A stretch of DNA of 64,000 nt from Cordylochernes scorpioides (Eukaryota; Arthropoda; Arachnida; Pseudoscorpiones; Chernetidae), in NCBI GenBank assembly GCA_030710605.1, contig CP092886.1, forward strand, positions 54,377,382 through 54,441,381, read 5' to 3'. The translations under genes were made by a program, and so were the position numbers. Of the stretch, positions 11,570 through 22,688 are shown piece by piece (the stretch's first letter is position 1; each line of letters starts with the position of its first letter). The notes beneath the pieces were generated by a model that was not told the DNA's origin, ran no database searches, and worked only from the letters and a program-made list of their open reading frames with translations.

Positions 11570-13690
11570 CATACCATTTTTTATAAATAGTATGGAAGAA
11601 CCTTGTGAGAAAGCAATCACATTGGAATCCATTCTTGAGACCTGCTTCTTCATTTATAAGAAAAGGTTATTCAAAATTTCAATTATGATATTTAATTATG
11701 TATCATTTTAACCTTCATTTCACACAAACAGTGAATATAGTAAGGATACAAGGTGAAATTATATTGTACGCTACCATTGTAAAATAGTAAAAGTAACACG
11801 TGTTATGAAATCACTGCATATATGATATAATACTATGTTTCTGAAAGAGAAGATATAAATAAATATCAATTCATAATTTATATATTTAATACACCAGCAA
11901 GTTTTCCAATTGTAGTCTTTTATTCATGATTTATCCATTTTCCACTCAAAGTCTATTTACCCCTGCTAAAAAAAGACCCTTTGCTTAACTTTCAGAAGAA
12001 AATATTATAGTATGATAGTATGATTAGAGTTAAAGAGCGATTTTCGTTTAAAATCTAGCATTTATAATACAAGAAGAAACTCATTGTTAGAATCTTACTA
12101 TTTTACTTGTAGAGCATTTAGTCATATCCGCCGACCATACTAAACTATATGTAGCGCGCGATCAATATGCCAAAAGTTCCCTTTTTTTTCTTTATTTGAC
12201 AAATTTATTTTAATTTTAATATTTTAATAATCAAGTTTTATTTTGAGGGGATTATATATATATATATATAATAGATATTTCTAATATTCATTAATTATAC
12301 TTGTTTATTAAATTGCTTTAAATATCATTTATATATATAATACACCACAAAGCTCACACACAGCTGAGTTTTCAATTATAAAGTTTCAAGCTATTTCCTC
12401 CGCGCGCGCGAAGAAACTAAACTATACGTAGAGCGATCTATATATATAAATTTTTCCTTCATTCTAACGTAAATATTAATAAATAATATAATTATATGTT
12501 GTAATTAAAGTTTTACAAAGCTAATTCAAATGAGCTTTTGACTAGCTTAGTAAACATTTAAAAGGGGGTTTAACTATTTTATAATCATACTAAAAAACTA
12601 AGAGGATAGAGATAAACCAAAACAAAAATATAATTATGATAATTATAACAATGTTAATTAAAGATGGTGATCATTGGCTTAAAAATTATATTATTAAGGT
12701 GTGAACTTTATTAAGGCTTAGGAGTGGCTATAGTTCTAGGCCCGTTTATATAACGGGAAAATCGGCTAGTGAAATGCAATATAATTACAGTATTATGTGA
12801 ATTTCAATTTAATATATAGAGAAAACACACATATTTCGATGTTTAACTAATTTGCAGCTAAGAAATTTGCAAAGTGGAATATCTTCGATTTATTTCAAAA
12901 TATATTAATCGGCACTTACTGTGTGTGTGTTAACGTTGTGTTTTATAAACGATATGGTAAACGCCCGTACTAATATAAAACCAGTGCAATTTGGGATAGA
13001 AGGAAAACAGATTTTCAGACATTGAATTATATTTAACGATAAATATACTCCATTAGATTAAAATTCTTCAAGTTTTTAATTAAGGCACGCCTTAATTGTA
13101 CCCTAAGCCCTCCCTATTAATTAGCTTGAGTTGCTAAGCGGGCATTATTCAGGCTACTTAGCAAGGCTTAGTTTACTGATTAGGTGGAGATTAAAGAAAT
13201 GATGGTACCGAGCCAATCCGCGCTCTCTTATATTGTAACGAGGGCTGAAAATGAGATGCTGGAAAAACACTTAATTCCACAAAACCCTATAGAAGAAAAG
13301 GTTAACTTTCTCACCAAATCGGTGAAGTAACAAGGAATTGACTAGGGTTTAATTGTGTTATTCTTCTTTTTACTGTCTGATTTACTTCTGTGGTCGATCT
13401 CCAATATTCCACAAAGACACCCTACTTATTTTTAAGTCACCCTATACATACCATAGTATCGTTGATATATTTGTTCAGGTCGATTAAGACTCTAGGTCAT
13501 CTTGTTGACAAGATTCTAGATGATGATTTCGAGATTTCGGCTTTGTATCCTAATCACATGTTCGGATATTTCCAAATGAATTAGAAAGCCCTGATGGCGA
13601 ATCAAGCATTACAGAAATCCATGTACAATAGAGAATCAGACGTTAAAATGGTAGATTGAAATTTACCCTAGAATAAATAGGCTTTTATAA
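11570..13690. other. No supported gene
   Basis: AT-rich DNA. Two partly similar blocks at about 11885-12200 and 12335-12480 both carry TACACCA..., a TTTTC-AATT stretch and ACTAAACTATA-GTAG, so an old duplication is likely. Microsatellites occur at 12250-12270. The block 13080-13380 is slightly less AT-rich but shows no motif. Confidence 0.4.
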
Positions 13691-15137
13691 AGATTTGGAT
13701 GTTAAAAGGAATTGATTATCATCGTTATAGGCGCGTTCAACATAAAAATTAAAAAATATATTTCAAACAATATTGTAAAACCGCTAATACCGCTAGATGA
13801 CTTTTTTATACCTTTGTGATGCCAACACCTTATATTATTTATGATTATATAAAAGGGGATGGGTGTACGTAAACATAAATGGACAGATAAAGTATGATAT
13901 GCTGAATATAGGTTAGATACACATTGACTTGTATAAACCTTGTTATTAATGCTCTTCAATATAAGGGATCGTACAATAGGAAGTGTAAATGCATAAATGA
14001 TCAGATAAAGGATGGTATGTCGTATTGAGACTATTTGCACATTGACTGGTATATCCTTGTTGCCAATACTCTACATTATATATGATTATACCATAGGGAG
14101 TGCACGTACATAAATGGACCGATAAAGGAGGATATGCTGAATATAGGTTAGATACACATTGACTTGTATAAACCTTGTTATTAATGCTCTTCAATATAAG
14201 GGATCGTACAATAGGAAGTGTAAATGCATAAATGATCAGATAAAGGATGATATGTCGTATTGAGACTATTTGCACATTGACTGGTATATCCTTGTTGCCA
14301 ATACTCTACATTATATATGATTATACCAGAGGGAGTGCACGTACATAAATGGACCGATAAAGTAGGATATGCTGAATAGAGGTTAGATACACATTGACTT
14401 GTATAAACCTTGTTATTAATGCTCTTCAATATAAGGGATCGTACAATAGGAAGTGTAAATGCATAAATGATCAGATAAAGGATGATATGTCGTATTGAGA
14501 CTATTTGCACATTGACTGGTATATCCTTGTTGCCAATACTCTACATTATATATTATTATACCAGAAGGAGTACACGTACATAAATGATCAGATAAAGTAG
14601 ATATGTCGTATTGAGACTATTTGCACATTGACTGGTATATACCTTGTTGCCAATACTCTACATTATACATGATTATACCAGAAGGAGTACACGTACATAA
14701 ATGATCAGATAAAGTAGATATGTCGTATTGAGACTATTTGCACATTGACTGGTATATACCTTGTTGCCAATACTCTACATTATACATGATTATACCAGAA
14801 GGAGTACACGTACATAAATGATCAGATAAAGGATGATATGTCGTATTGAGACTATTTGCACATTGACTGGTATATACCTTGTTGCCAATACTCTACATTA
14901 TACATGATTATATCAGAGAGAGTGCATGTACATAAATGGACCGATAAAGGAGGATATGACGTATAGTGGTTAGATACACCTTAATTGGTGCCTACTTTGT
15001 TAGCAATACTCTATATTTTATCCGATTATACAACAGGGTAGAATGTATTCAAATGGACAGATAGAAAAAGGAGGATATGTATGAAGGTTAGATACACGTT
15101 GACTGGCGTATAAAGTGTGACCAATACTCGACATTAT

Positions 15138-15310
15138 TCCCATCCCTGGAAACTTTCATTTTTTCGTTTATCATTACTCTTCACAATTCATCCTTTCATG
15201 CCTCATCTCTAGGGTTGGAAATAATCATTATTTCTCCTTAAAATGAATTTGGATTTTTCGTTGAAAAGAAACACATGCGGTATAATTTTAAAATGTCGTT
15301 TTACAACAGG
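15138..15310 (+). repeat. Stray monomer of the tRNA-like array
   Basis: It begins inside the T-arm of the tRNA-like sequence (TTCCCATCCCTGGAAAC) and continues through the spacer of the 290-bp unit (CATTACTCTTCACAATTCATC, then AGAAACACATGCGGTATAAT). It matches the array at 20860-23120 with substitutions. The stray monomer at 43082-43330 starts at the same place. Confidence 0.75.
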
Positions 15311-15897
15311 GAATGTACTTAAATGGACAGATAAAGGAGGATATGGTGCTGTATAGATGTTAGATACCCATTGACTGGTGTATGCTGTTTTACTAATATA
15401 TCTTGCATTATACTCGATTTAATAAAGGGGAGTGTACGTACATAAACGAACATATTATGTAGGAAATAGCGCATATTGTTTCATATAAACGTATTATTTT
15501 TACCAATAATTAAAATCGGCTTTGCACCGGATAATAAAAGAGTGAGTGTGCATGTGGATATATGAACATATACTGAAAGATTATGGACAAATAGTTTCAG
15601 AATCACATATAACAGGTGTTTACTTTGCGAGAATAACTACCCTCGGCATTGCAACATATTAATGAGAAGTAGGTATATAGATATATGGGCAATATAACGA
15701 GTGTATAGAATATTAGGCAGAGAGACCAATGTATGTCTTTCAACCAATAACAACCCTCAGTATCACATCATGTTATAAAAAGGAATGATTTAATAAATAG
15801 ATGAGCATATAATTATTGTATAGAGATTTAGAGAGACTAAAGTATAGCTTGCAACGATAAACTATGCTCAGTGATACGCCAGGATATAATGAGTGAT

Positions 15898-16171
15898 AAA
15901 AATACAAAAATATTTTCTAACAGTGAGTTTCTTTTTATTTTAAAATGCTAGCTTTCAAGCGATAATCGCTCTTCCACGGGCTTAATAAAAACCATCGACT
16001 ATAACTTACAAGAAATATTTACAAATAGATACACGCTCAGCGTGGATATTTACAACTGATTATAAGATATAGTCGATGTTTTTATTAAGCCCGTTGAAGA
16101 GCGATTATCGCTTGAAAGCTAGCATTTTAAAATGAAAATAAACTCATTGTGAGAAAATATTTTTGTATTTT
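15898..16171. mobile_element. Foldback element with 104-bp arms
   Basis: The left arm 15898-16002 and right arm 16068-16171 are near-perfect inverted repeats. Shared blocks include GCTAGCTTTCAAGCGATAAT and GGGCTTAATAAAAACCATCG read in opposite directions. The central 65 bases contain a second small palindrome (CACGCTCAGCGTG). There is no coding capacity. The element lies within the diverged part of the satellite, so it inserted there or was carried with it. Confidence 0.8.
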
Positions 16172-16429
16172 CAAACCGTTTTTTACAATTTTATCATGAA
16201 TATAAAGAGTAAGTGTATATGCATATGGACATATGTGATGAGGGTATAGAGTTTTAGATAAGTTAAGGTATACAGTGTAACCATCAACTGCGCTCAGTGA
16301 TACGCCATGTTATAAAAGAGAGAGTGTATAGACAGAGGAACATGTGATGAGATATAAGTAACGCAATAATCCGCTGTGTTCTATATAGCGAAAGGTTAGT
16401 GTATAGAATGTTATAGATGGTTATATGAC

Positions 16430-16860
16430 TATTTGTCAACGCTAACTTCGCCCTGACAAACATGTCTGTTTATGAACATTGGTACAAATTTTAACGCTAT
16501 TCTTAAAAATATATAACTAAAACCTATTTCGGCTTGTGCCTTATACTGCAACGAATGAATATTGTGTTATGATTTTGGAAAGTACGCCATCCAGTTAGCA
16601 AATACAAAACTTTATTGCAGCGGTAAACAAACTGAGCCTAACTCTTACTCGCTTTTTTTTCTCCAGGAGTGCCGAATCCTTTCGGCGCGCTAGCTTTATC
16701 ATTGATATATATAAAAAGAAATGTATTGATTGCGCTATATACATATATAAAAAAAATTTAATATATATGATTTTAAACATACATTTTTATAATAGATCTT
16801 TAAATTTTCATACATATATAGAGAAAAAGATTTAGATTATTTCCAAGACTTAACATATTG
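16430..16860. other. No supported gene
   Basis: AT-rich with a short less AT-rich patch at 16610-16700. The 61-codon minus frame there has no family features. Confidence 0.4.
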
Positions 16861-16865
16861 AAAAA

Positions 16866-16985
16866 GGGAGAGTATGGTTCATCAGCGGTGAACCCTCTCA
16901 GCGGTGTAATACACTAGTATGATAATATGAGGATTAAAATAGCGAAACCACTGGGAGGATCCACCACTGATGAGCCGACCCTCTT
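16866..16985. mobile_element. R1 foldback element, both arms present
   Basis: The left half GGTTCATCAGCGGTGAACCC, then CTCTCAGCGGT, pairs imperfectly with the right half ACCACTGGGAGGATCCACCA, then CTGATGAGCC. About 45 unpaired bases lie between. Single-arm copies occur at 125-165, 733-800 and 37636-37670. The CTGATGAG motif is suggestive of a hammerhead core, but no GAAA strand follows it at the right distance. Confidence 0.65.
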
Positions 16986-17104
16986 TTTTCAAATTTAAAA
17001 AATTGCAAAATAAGTTATGTATAAATATTTTTATTGTATATGTATAAAAATAGCTTTAAAATTAGCATCAATTTTCATCGTTTGATGGCGATAGGTTGAT
17101 ATTG

Positions 17105-17420
17105 ATAATATGAGCGCCACTAATAACTCCACCGAGATAGACATATAACCGCGTTTGCCACCAATAACTCCACAAGACAGACATATGACTGTTTGCCACC
17201 AATAACTCCACAAGACAGACATATGACTGTTTGCCACCAATAACTCCACAAGACAGACATATGACTGTTTGCCACCGATAACTCCACAAGACAAACATAT
17301 GACTTTTTGCCACCAATAACTCCACTATACAGACATATGACTGTTTGCTACCAATAACTCCACAAGACAGACATATGACTGTTTGCCACCAATAACTCCA
17401 CAAGACAGACATACAGTCAG
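17105..17420. repeat. 38-bp minisatellite
   Basis: The unit contains CCACCAATAACTCCACAAGA then CAGACATATGACTGTTTG, 38 bases, in about eight copies. Because 38 is not a multiple of three, the minus strand gives rotating cysteine- and tryptophan-containing frames (17031-17294, 17068-17445). These are repeat artefacts. Confidence 0.9.
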
Positions 17421-18375
17421 GTGTGGGCGCCCTGGTCGATGGCAATTATCTTTCCGGCAGAGATGGATCGCCTCCTGTTATTACTTTGTCAACATCTTCA
17501 TATTTTACCATTACGCCGCCGAGTCCCGCCCAATTTATCATACTTTTCCTCAACGTGAAATGCCATTTAAATAGACCTTGCCCTTCAGCCCCTAATGAAC
17601 ATGTACTACCATTCTCCCCAGTGGGCTCATGTTGTCTCCTTGACCCGTTATAATTGTCAAACTCTCAATATATCACCCGGTATAGAGAGAGGAGAAACAT
17701 TTATTTCCTATCACTCCCATTATAGAGAGTCCATATTCTCTCTAAATATTTTCTACTGAATTACTCTTTAGGTTTTATTTACTCTTCTATCGTGAAAAAT
17801 TAGCTCTCGATGTAATTTCAAACTCTTCTTTCTTTTTTAAAACAATAATTATAATACATTATTTATCAATCAGATAGATTCAGATGTGTAAAATACACAA
17901 TATATGCTTCTCAACTGAAAATTAGTCGCAAAAATGTTTTTATGTGAATAACAATTTGTATAGTAATTGCTAAAATATCCTTATTATAACTAAATATGGA
18001 AAATGCTTCTTTGTAGAGTCGCCATCTAAAGTTGCGACAAAATTCCACCAATTAGACGATTATTGTCCTTTAAATTTGACAAGGTGCTATCGAGGTGTAA
18101 TTAGAGTGCACATTTATTCCACATGAGGATTTTAAAATTCTTTTTTGCACATTGTCTTGGCCACATGAAGTTCTGCTATAGTTACATGCGAAATATTGTA
18201 CGTTAGCACACAATGTTTTAGAGGTAATTTGAGAAGAGAATGTGCCGTGAGTCTTCCATCCATGAGCGTGACTGGCAGCTATCTCGGAAGATGCAAGAGT
18301 AATGTAATTCCTTGCAGGTGTTCCATAGATCCCTCCGTCCTCAAGTACTTTATCATTTACCATCTTTTCTAAATC
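17421..18375. other. No confirmed gene; possible decayed coding patch
   Basis: 17421-17650 is less AT-rich and open on the plus strand. 18070-18363 is open for 97 codons on the minus strand with six cysteines in its second half (SRTSCGQDNV, KSSCGINV, SIAPCQI). The latter could be an exon or a transposon fragment, but I cannot name a family and see no splice sites that would fix its ends. Confidence 0.3.
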
Positions 18376-18380
18376 TTATG

Positions 18381-18699
18381 TGTTGTGCTCGTCTCATTAT
18401 TTATATTAAAATATATTGTCGCGTATATGAGCCTGAAAGAAAACACCTATAACCTCTTCCAAAGATGGCGCTTTGGCCTATTTCTGTTCTGTAACTGGTG
18501 TGGGAGACGTTTACTGCTGTTTCCTGGAACAAATAGTTGTAAATACCGGTTTATATTGGCTCTGGGATGTAACTTAGTGTAAATACTCGTTAAATGATAT
18601 TTTATTTCTTTTGTAATGTGTATTGAAAATGACAATAAAGAAATGAGGAGTGTTAGCAGACTTGTTGCAGATTGCTGTTGTGACTCTTTCTCTCCAACA
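18381..18699 (+). mobile_element. Probable LTR
   Basis: The segment starts TGTTGTGCTCG and ends CTCTCCAACA, a TG...CA pair with a 5-base inverted end (TGTTG/CAACA). A polyA signal AATAAAG lies about two-thirds of the way in, as expected for an LTR. The following 230 bases (to 18931) are less AT-rich and could be leader sequence. No second LTR is in view, so this is a solo LTR or a truncated element, class undetermined. Confidence 0.45.
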
Positions 18700-19500
18700 T
18701 CACAGCGGCTGCTCTTCTGGTAAGTCTCTCGTGTCCCCCCACCAGTAGTAAGGCCGAGAGATACTGCCAGAGGGAAAGGAGATTCACCAAAGTGGTGGTT
18801 TTCAGAAGGCCTTTGAGTGGTCTGCAGGGTAGAGGTGCAGAGGAGAGCAACAGAGTCCAGGGTAGGTGATCCACGAAGGAGGAAGCGGCGTCGTCACGAA
18901 GAACCGAAGGGGACACGCGCGACAATATCAATGAATTTATTATTTTTTGACAACTAACTGTGCTATTTTATTTTGTCTAGCAGCCATGAGAAAAAAAATA
19001 TTTTTACATAAAATATTTGGTTTAAAGTAAAGTAATTATTTTTTTTTAAAACGTTGTTTTAAAATTTAAAAAATGCTCTGCTTATTCTTTTAATTCCTTA
19101 GAAATATATATTTTTTAAATCTGGTATAGAACCTGACCAAGAAGTCAATCTCTTCATACAGCATCACAGGTCTATTCAAATGGGTAATTAGAAAGTTTAA
19201 ATAAAATCTAATTATATATATTGAGAGACTTCCTATATATAAAGTAAACACATGTGTAGTCTAATTTTCTTTTTTCAAAATGTTCAGCAATCGATAATGC
19301 GCATTTTTCCAAACCTGGCTTGTTTCTTATCTCTCCTAAGTCGTTTAGCATGATACTCGGCTGTCTCTCGCTTTGGTTAATAACAAAATTAAATGTAATA
19401 AAAAATTGTAAATAAATATACTTTTTCTGAAATGTATGCTTCATAAGTTATTAAATCATTATATACCTATGTAATACTAATATATAAGCTAATATAATAA
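18700..19500. other. Possible LTR leader, then AT-rich DNA
   Basis: 18700-18931 is GC-richer and may be the untranslated leader following the LTR at 18381-18699. The 92-codon minus frame across it has no domain. 18932-19500 is AT-rich without features. Confidence 0.35.
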
Positions 19501-19548
19501 TATATACAGTTATCAGCGTCATGCATTCTTTCTTAATTCTGTCGCCGT

Positions 19549-19619
19549 TTGCTTTTGGTTCAGTGGTAGAATGCTCGCCTGCCACGCGGGCGCCCCGGGT
19601 TCGATTCCCGGCCGATGCA
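19549..19619 (+). pseudogene. tRNA-Gly(GCC)-like sequence, 5' arm lost
   Basis: From position 8 onward the 71-base tRNA-Gly pattern is clear: D-arm TGGTTCAGTGGTAGAAT (a good A box), anticodon loop CTGCCAC with GCC, T-arm GGGTTCGATTCCC (a perfect B box). The first seven bases (TTGCTTT) do not pair with the 3' CCGATGC. The acceptor stem is therefore broken and the copy is a pseudogene. A polyT run follows immediately. Compared with the copy at 20333, about 45 bases upstream of the D-arm are missing. Confidence 0.75.
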
Positions 19620-20171
19620 TTTTTTTTTTTTTACAATTTTTAAAACTCATTTATATTATTAAAATATATGTGCTTTTCCTGTCTATGTACAGATTTACGG
19701 TCTATGTACACAAGTATACAAGTATGTATACAAGTTATTTGCAAATTGCGTGGCAAATTTGCCCCTTCGCTCGCAAGCAGCGCCTCTAGCGGTGAAGATG
19801 GGAGGTAATATCAGCTGACCTAATGGACATGTAAAACGTGTTTTAACAGGACATAGAGAAATATCTGGAAAATATATTTTTCGGATTTTTAGTCAAGAAA
19901 AATAAATTGACAGGTTCTGGGAAAAAGGTAGTTGTTTTTTATTCAGAAAATGATTATGACAATATTGCTGTATCATATTTGATTATCAGATACAGAATTA
20001 TATCCGGAAAAATTCCAAAAAGCAGAGACCACGGGTGAAGCCAGTTCATTTTTAGTATGCAGGAACAAAATTCTAACAGAAAAACATTCATTCGAGCAGA
20101 AGACACAAAGCCAGATCATCTCTTTATAAAAATATCGCTTCTCAGAAACAAAATTTGGAGCGGGACGTTTC

Positions 20172-20265
20172 ACAAGAATGACATCCACGGCGCCAATTTA
20201 TAATTGTAACGAATAGTATTTAAATAAAGCATTTAATCGGGTAAAACCCGGGCATTGCCCTTTCT
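20172..20265 (+). mobile_element. Helitron-type 3' end, truncated
   Basis: This block (ACAAGAATGACATCCACGGC, then AACGAATAGTATTTAAATA and a GGGTAAAACCCGGGCATTGCCC hairpin) is a direct repeat of 20443-20549 but stops before the CTAG end. It sits between the two tRNA-Gly-like sequences. Confidence 0.5.
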
Positions 20266-20332
20266 TAATCAATTCTGTCACCGTTTGCTTTTGTGAATGG
20301 AATAATTACCCAAATATGGCCATTTCTCATAA

Positions 20333-20403
20333 CCATCGGTGGTTCAGCGGTAGAATGCTCGCCTGCCACGCGGACGGCCCGTGTTCGATTCCCGGCCGAT
20401 GCA
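20333..20403 (+). tRNA. tRNA-Gly(GCC)-like gene or pseudogene
   Basis: 71 bases fold as tRNA-Gly. The acceptor strand CCATCGG pairs with CCGATGC except at the first pair. The A box is TGGTTCAGCGG, the anticodon GCC lies in loop CTGCCAC, and the B box is GTTCGATTCCC. Mismatches in the last pair of the anticodon stem and in the T-stem (CCCGT against CCCGG) suggest decay. A polyT pol III terminator follows. Upstream and downstream flanks match those of the copy at 19549, so both were duplicated together with the Helitron-type end. Confidence 0.55.
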
Positions 20404-20442
20404 TTTTTTTTTTTTACAATTTTTAAAACTCATTTATATATT

Positions 20443-20549
20443 ATACAAGAATGACATCCACAGCGCCAATTTATAATTGTAACGAATAGTATTTGAATAA
20501 AAGCATTTAATCTGGTAAACCCCGGGCGTTGCCCGGGTCATTCGGCTAG
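20443..20549 (+). mobile_element. Helitron-type 3' terminus
   Basis: The block ends with a strong hairpin CCCGGGCGTTGCCCGGG, then TCATTCGG and CTAG, followed by T. A short GC hairpin about ten bases before a terminal CTRR, inserted 5' of a T, is the signature of a Helitron 3' end. The first part repeats 20172-20265. Another end of the same type is at 24771-24815 on the minus strand. No RepHel protein is present nearby. Confidence 0.6.
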
Positions 20550-21045
20550 TATATAATAAAAAGCATCATCTAAATAATTTTATATAGAGGGCAAATATAA
20601 TTATATTAAAATTTAGTATATTTATTACCTAAAGTGTAAATCTAAACGTGACAAACTCTGATGCTGAAATTGAGTCGAACCGATCTATGTTTATTTTAAT
20701 TTATTAATCAACCCCAAGGTGCGATATGACAACCTATCTATAATTGAAGTAGTGCAGTCTTCAGAAGAGCATTTTCAAGATTATTCACTAGTACTATACA
20801 ACTGAATTCCTCAGATCATTTTTCATTCACCTACAAAGAGAATATTTTTGAACATTAAAAAGATTTAAAATACAATATAACGCGGCTGATTATTGTGAAA
20901 CGAAAATTGCAATTATACCGCGAATGTTTCTTTTAAACAAAAATCGAAATTTATTTTAAAGAGAAATAGCGATTATTTCTAACTTTAAGGATGAAGTATG
21001 ATAGGATGAATTGTGAAGAGTAATGACAAACGGAAAAATAAAAGT

Positions 21046-21119
21046 GTCCAGGGATGGGAATCGAACCCACTGTGTTCCGCTTACCGGGCAGATGCCATGT
21101 CCACTAGGCTACACTGGAC
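21046..21119 (-). tRNA. tRNA-like unit 1
   Basis: 74 bases folding as a cloverleaf. A box TAGCCTAGTGG and B box GGTTCGATTCC are intact. The anticodon loop CCGGTAA puts GGT in the anticodon position with C instead of the near-universal T before it. The seventh acceptor base is T rather than G, giving one mismatch. Isotype uncertain; probably not a working tRNA for translation. Confidence 0.6.
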
Positions 21120-21335
21120 ATATTTTTCCGTTCGTAAATATTATATAAAGTAATTTAAAATACAATATAACGCGGCTGATTATTGTAAAACGAAAATTGC
21201 AATTATACCGCGAATGTTTCTTTTAAACAAAAATCGAAATTTATCTTAAAGAGAAATAGAGATTATTTCTAACTTTAAGGATGAAGTATGATAGGATGAA
21301 TTGTGAAGAGTATTGACAAACGGAAAAATAAAAGT

Positions 21336-21409
21336 GTCCAGGGATGGGAATCGAACCCACTGTGTTCCGCTTACCGGGCAGATGCCATGTCCATTAGGCT
21401 ACCCTGGAC
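21336..21409 (-). tRNA. tRNA-like unit 2
   Basis: Same fold as unit 1 with a fully paired acceptor (GTCCAGG with CCTGGAC). It differs by one base in the D-loop (TAATGG for TAGTGG). Pol III boxes and the downstream TTTTATTTTT run are intact. Confidence 0.6.
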
Positions 21410-21625
21410 ATATTTTTCCGTTCGTAAATATTATATAAAGTAATTTAAAATACAATATAACGCGGCTGATTATTGTAAAACGAAAATTTCAATTATACCG
21501 CGAATGTTTCTTTTAAACAAAAATCGATATTTATTTTAAAGAGAAATAGCGATTATTTCTAACTTTAAGGATGAAGTATGATAGGATGAATTGTGAAGAG
21601 TAATGACAAATGGAAAAATAAAAGT

Positions 21626-21694
21626 GTCCAGGGATGGGAATCGAACCCACTGTGTTCCGCTTACCGGGCAGATGCCATGTCCACTAGGCTACCC
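21626..21694 (-). pseudogene. tRNA-like unit 3, cut at the inversion point
   Basis: The sequence matches the other units from the 3' acceptor through the D-arm, then breaks at GGGTAGCC. The 5' acceptor strand is replaced by the opposite-strand spacer of unit 4 (TATATTGTATTTTAAATTAC). This copy therefore marks the inversion junction. Confidence 0.7.
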
Positions 21695-21744
21695 TATATT
21701 GTATTTTAAATTACTTTATATAATATTTACGAACGGAAAAATAT

Positions 21745-21818
21745 GTCCAGGGTAGCCTAATGGACATGGCATCTGCCCGGTAAGCGGAACACAGTGGGTT
21801 CGATTCCCATCCCTGGAC
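21745..21818 (+). tRNA. tRNA-like unit 4
   Basis: First plus-strand copy. Acceptor GTCCAGG/CCTGGAC fully paired, D-loop variant TAATGG, loop CCGGTAA, B box GGTTCGATTCC, T-rich terminator directly downstream. Confidence 0.6.
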
Positions 21819-22034
21819 ACTTTTATTTTTCCGTTTGTCATTACTCTTCACAATTCATCCTATCATACTTCATCCTTAAAGTTAGAAATAATCGCTATTT
21901 CTCTTTAAAATAAATTTCGATTTTTGTTTAAAAGAAACATTCGCGGTATAATTGCAATTTTCGTTTTACAATAATCAGCCGCGTTATATTGTATTTTAAA
22001 TTACTTTATATAATATTTACGAACGGAAAAATAT

Positions 22035-22108
22035 GTCCAGGGTAGCCTAGTGGACATGGCATCTGCCCGGTAAGCGGAACACAGTGGGTTCGATTCCCAT
22101 CCCTGGAC
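22035..22108 (+). tRNA. tRNA-like unit 5
   Basis: Fully paired acceptor, TAGTGG D-loop, intact A and B boxes, T-run terminator. Same GGT anticodon position preceded by C. Confidence 0.6.
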
Positions 22109-22324
22109 ACTTTTATTTTTCCATTTGTCATTACTCTTCACAATTCATCCTATCATACTTCATCCTTAAAGTTAGAAATAATCGCTATTTCTCTTTAAAA
22201 TAAATTTCGATTTTTGTTTAAAAGAAACATTCGCGGTATAATTGAAATTTTCGTTTTACAATAATCAGCCGCGTTATATTGTATTTTAAATTACTTTATA
22301 TAATATTTACGAACGGAAAAATAT

Positions 22325-22398
22325 GTCCAGGGTAGCCTAGTGGACATGGCATCTGCCCGGTAAGCGGAACACAGTGGGTTCGATTCCCATCCCTGGAC
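22325..22398 (+). tRNA. tRNA-like unit 6
   Basis: Identical to unit 5 across the tRNA-like part as far as I can see. It is also followed by the same CCATTTGTCATTACTC spacer variant, so units 5 and 6 are recent duplicates. Confidence 0.6.
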
Positions 22399-22614
22399 AC
22401 TTTTATTTTTCCATTTGTCATTACTCTTCACAATTCATCCTATCATACTTCATCCTTAAAGTTAGAAATAATCGCTATTTCTCTTTAAAGTAAATTTCGA
22501 TTTTTGTTTAAAAGAAACATTCGCGGTATAATTGAAATTTTCGTTTTACAATAATCAGCCGCGTTATATTGTATTTTAAATTACTTTATATAATATTTAC
22601 GAACGGAAAAATAT

Positions 22615-22688
22615 GTCCAGGGTAGCCTAATGGACATGGCATCTGCCCGGTAAGCGGAACACAGTGGGTTCGATTCCCATCCCTGGAC
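22615..22688 (+). tRNA. tRNA-like unit 7
   Basis: Fully paired acceptor, TAATGG D-loop variant shared with units 2 and 4, intact pol III boxes and terminator. Confidence 0.6.

Larger units (their letters stand above)
13795..16420. repeat. Satellite with 117-bp monomers and 235-bp dimers
   Basis: The landmark CACATTGACTGGTATAT starts at 14038, 14273 and 14508 (step 235), then at 14624, 14741 and 14859 (step about 117). In the first part, two monomer types alternate (one with GACTGGTATATCC, one with GACTTGTATAAACC), giving a higher-order dimer. In the second part one monomer type repeats alone. From about 14990 rightward the monomers become diverged (TAAAAGAGTGAGTGT-type pieces to 16420). The minus-strand open frames spaced 235 bases apart are by-products. 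The array is interrupted at 15138-15310 and 15898-16171. Confidence 0.85.

Noticed and set aside
13702-14510. Three similar minus-strand frames of about 110 codons spaced 235 bases apart, as a gene family
   Set aside because: They are the same satellite dimer read repeatedly.
16940-16985. CTGATGAG motif in R1 repeats as a hammerhead ribozyme core
   Set aside because: No GAAA strand with a closing stem follows at the required distance in any of the four copies; the GAAAC nearby lies on the wrong side.
18070-18363. Cysteine-containing 97-codon frame as an exon of a secreted protein
   Set aside because: Could not be tied to any family, and no splice sites or neighbouring exons support it; left as a low-confidence coding patch.
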